This document shows, in pieces, positions 63,202 to 64,000 of a stretch of 64,000 bases of DNA. Both the position numbers and the translations under genes were made by a program. Within the stretch, counting starts at the first letter, position 1; the number at the start of each line of letters is the position of its first letter. The notes under the pieces were generated by a model, which did not search any database, was not told the origin of the DNA, and saw nothing but the letters and a program-made list of their open reading frames with translations. This DNA is from Psychrobacter proteolyticus (GTDB lineage: Bacteria > Pseudomonadota > Gammaproteobacteria > Pseudomonadales > Moraxellaceae): the NCBI RefSeq assembly GCF_003350005.1, contig NZ_QLKS01000003.1, positions 124,001 to 188,000 of the forward strand, read 5' to 3'.

Positions 63202-64000
63202 CTATTCAGGCAATTTCGTTGTTTCTGGCAACCAATCTGCCATCTCTTCTGGCAATGGCGCAGTAATAGTCTTGTAGCCTGGAATATCTAAGCGCCATGC
63301 ATGTAAACATAGACGATGGACACCTGATTTATCATGGACGTTATATTTGTCATCACCCAAGATGGCATGACCGATATGTGCTAAATGCACACGGATTTGA
63401 TGAGTGCGACCCGTCAATGGCTTGGCTTCAATTAAGCTGACTGGCTGACTATTAATCATAAAGCGATCATGAATAATAATATCAGTCTGGCTTTCTTTCG
63501 CTTGTGGGTCTTGGCTATCTACTTTCACTCGGCGCTCACCACTTGCAAGCGTGTAACGTAGCAATGGCGCATTGATACGCTGCTCATTAAGCGCAGGTTG
63601 ACCTTTGGCAAGACATAGATAGTGCTTTTGAATGGTCTTATCTACCAAATGCTGCTGCAATACTTTGAGCGTTGAGCGTTTTTTGGAAATCATAAGTAGC
63701 CCTGATGTGTCTTTGTCGATGCGATGGATCAGCTCTAAGTATTTTTTACCTGTCACTTCACGCATGGCTTCGATAACCCCAAAGTCCAAGCCGCTACCGC
63801 CATGCACAGCGATACCAGAGGGCTTGTTTAGCACTAACAAACCGTCATCTTCATAGACCACACGAGCCAGCAAGCTTTTGGCAAATTCGGTACTAATAAT
63901 TGGTTTTTCACGCGTTGCTAGCTCTACAGGGGCGATACGTACCACATCTTCACGCTGCACTCTATCGTGTGCTTTACAGCGCTTATTATTGACGCGTATC
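63202..64000 (-). CDS. rluC: Large-subunit pseudouridine synthase RluC (N-terminus cut by window end)
   Basis: RluC isomerises uridines 955, 2504 and 2580 (E. coli numbers) of 23S rRNA. The visible ~266 residues include the end of an S4 domain (KRCKAHDRVQREDVVRIAPV), the synthase core with VLNKPSGIAVHGGSG, the catalytic ELIHRIDKDTSGLLMISKK and later EAKPLTGRTHQIRVHLAHIG plus LCLHAWRLDIPG. The frame is open beyond 63960 to the end of the window, so the ORF start at GTG 63960 is an artefact of the edge. The gene is read toward the HAD phosphatase gene, and this pairing (rluC-gph) is common in gammaproteobacteria. Confidence 0.94.
   Translation of the reverse strand, partial: IRVNNKRCKAHDRVQREDVVRIAPVELATREKPIISTEFAKSLLARVVYEDDGLLVLNKPSGIAVHGGSGLDFGVIEAMREVTGKKYLELIHRIDKDTSGLLMISKKRSTLKVLQQHLVDKTIQKHYLCLAKGQPALNEQRINAPLLRYTLASGERRVKVDSQDPQAKESQTDIIIHDRFMINSQPVSLIEAKPLTGRTHQIRVHLAHIGHAILGDDKYNVHDKSGVHRLCLHAWRLDIPGYKTITAPLPEEMADWLPETTKLPE

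Noticed and set aside
1..64000. tRNA, rRNA, prophage, integron and CRISPR-Cas loci
   Set aside because: No sequence with a tRNA T-loop pattern in a cloverleaf context, no rRNA-like segment, no integrase or phage gene and no spaced repeat array was seen. A covariance-model scan would be decisive for small RNAs.

Overview
The window looks like ordinary chromosome of a gammaproteobacterium of the family Moraxellaceae, most likely Psychrobacter. This rests on moderate A+T content, a monomeric isocitrate dehydrogenase next to a dimeric one, a pilT-pilU pair, a fur/bamE/rnfH block, an engB/cytochrome c4 block, and many protein sequences of Moraxellaceae character. The genus is inferred, since no rRNA or tRNA gene is present. 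I see no prophage, integron or CRISPR array. About 53 protein genes are supported. The genes at both ends (hslO and rluC) are cut by the window edges.

Layout, left to right. 1-4470: end of hslO, a large alpha/beta hydrolase, and a Tat-exported PhoX phosphatase behind a tandem Pho box. 4600-11520: a FAH-family hydrolase and a polar amino-acid ABC transporter with two permeases, three tandem paralogous binding lipoproteins and one ATPase. A terminator and a 170-bp MITE-like element separate the binding proteins from the permeases. 11860-16640: a small acidic lipoprotein, proA, a two-gene cassette (a cold-shock domain, a membrane anchor and an RNase Sa-like nuclease in one protein, followed by a barstar-like inhibitor), and the glutamate symporter gltS. 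16680-20060: an alanine/glycine symporter between a glyA 3' relic and intact glyA. 20600-27970: ubiC, a COG3146 acyltransferase-like gene, the two NADP-isocitrate dehydrogenases facing each other, and rluE. 28166-36330: a double-DUF305 lipoprotein, an M61 peptidase, slyD, prc and nagZ. 36440-39940: two tandem paralogous membrane-anchored proteins, only one carrying an OmpA domain. 40370-49070: rhomboid protease, metallophosphatase, purE, purK-yaiI, an SDR-like protein, epmA, pdxB and an AI-2E-type permease. 49946-64000: nadE, a CNNM/CBS protein, yggS, pilT, pilU, fur, bamE, rnfH, a polytopic membrane protein, cytochromes c4 and c5, engB, a HAD phosphatase and rluC.

Functional links are mostly metabolic. 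Glutamate and amino-acid uptake (gltS, ABC transporter) lies near proA. Glycine/alanine uptake lies beside serine hydroxymethyltransferase. The pyridoxal phosphate theme recurs in pdxB, yggS and glyA. The clearest candidate for an unusual system is the cassette at 14023-15226. There, the RNA-binding cold-shock fold is joined through one transmembrane helix to a nuclease domain that keeps the RNase Sa catalytic residues, with its inhibitor gene starting one base after the stop codon. Other non-obvious structures are the glyA 3' relic, the MITE-like element, a perfect 30-bp palindrome after prc, a seven-copy 7-bp tandem repeat, an inverted/direct repeat group upstream of the alanine/glycine symporter, and an in-frame stop that appears to shorten the tail of one binding protein.
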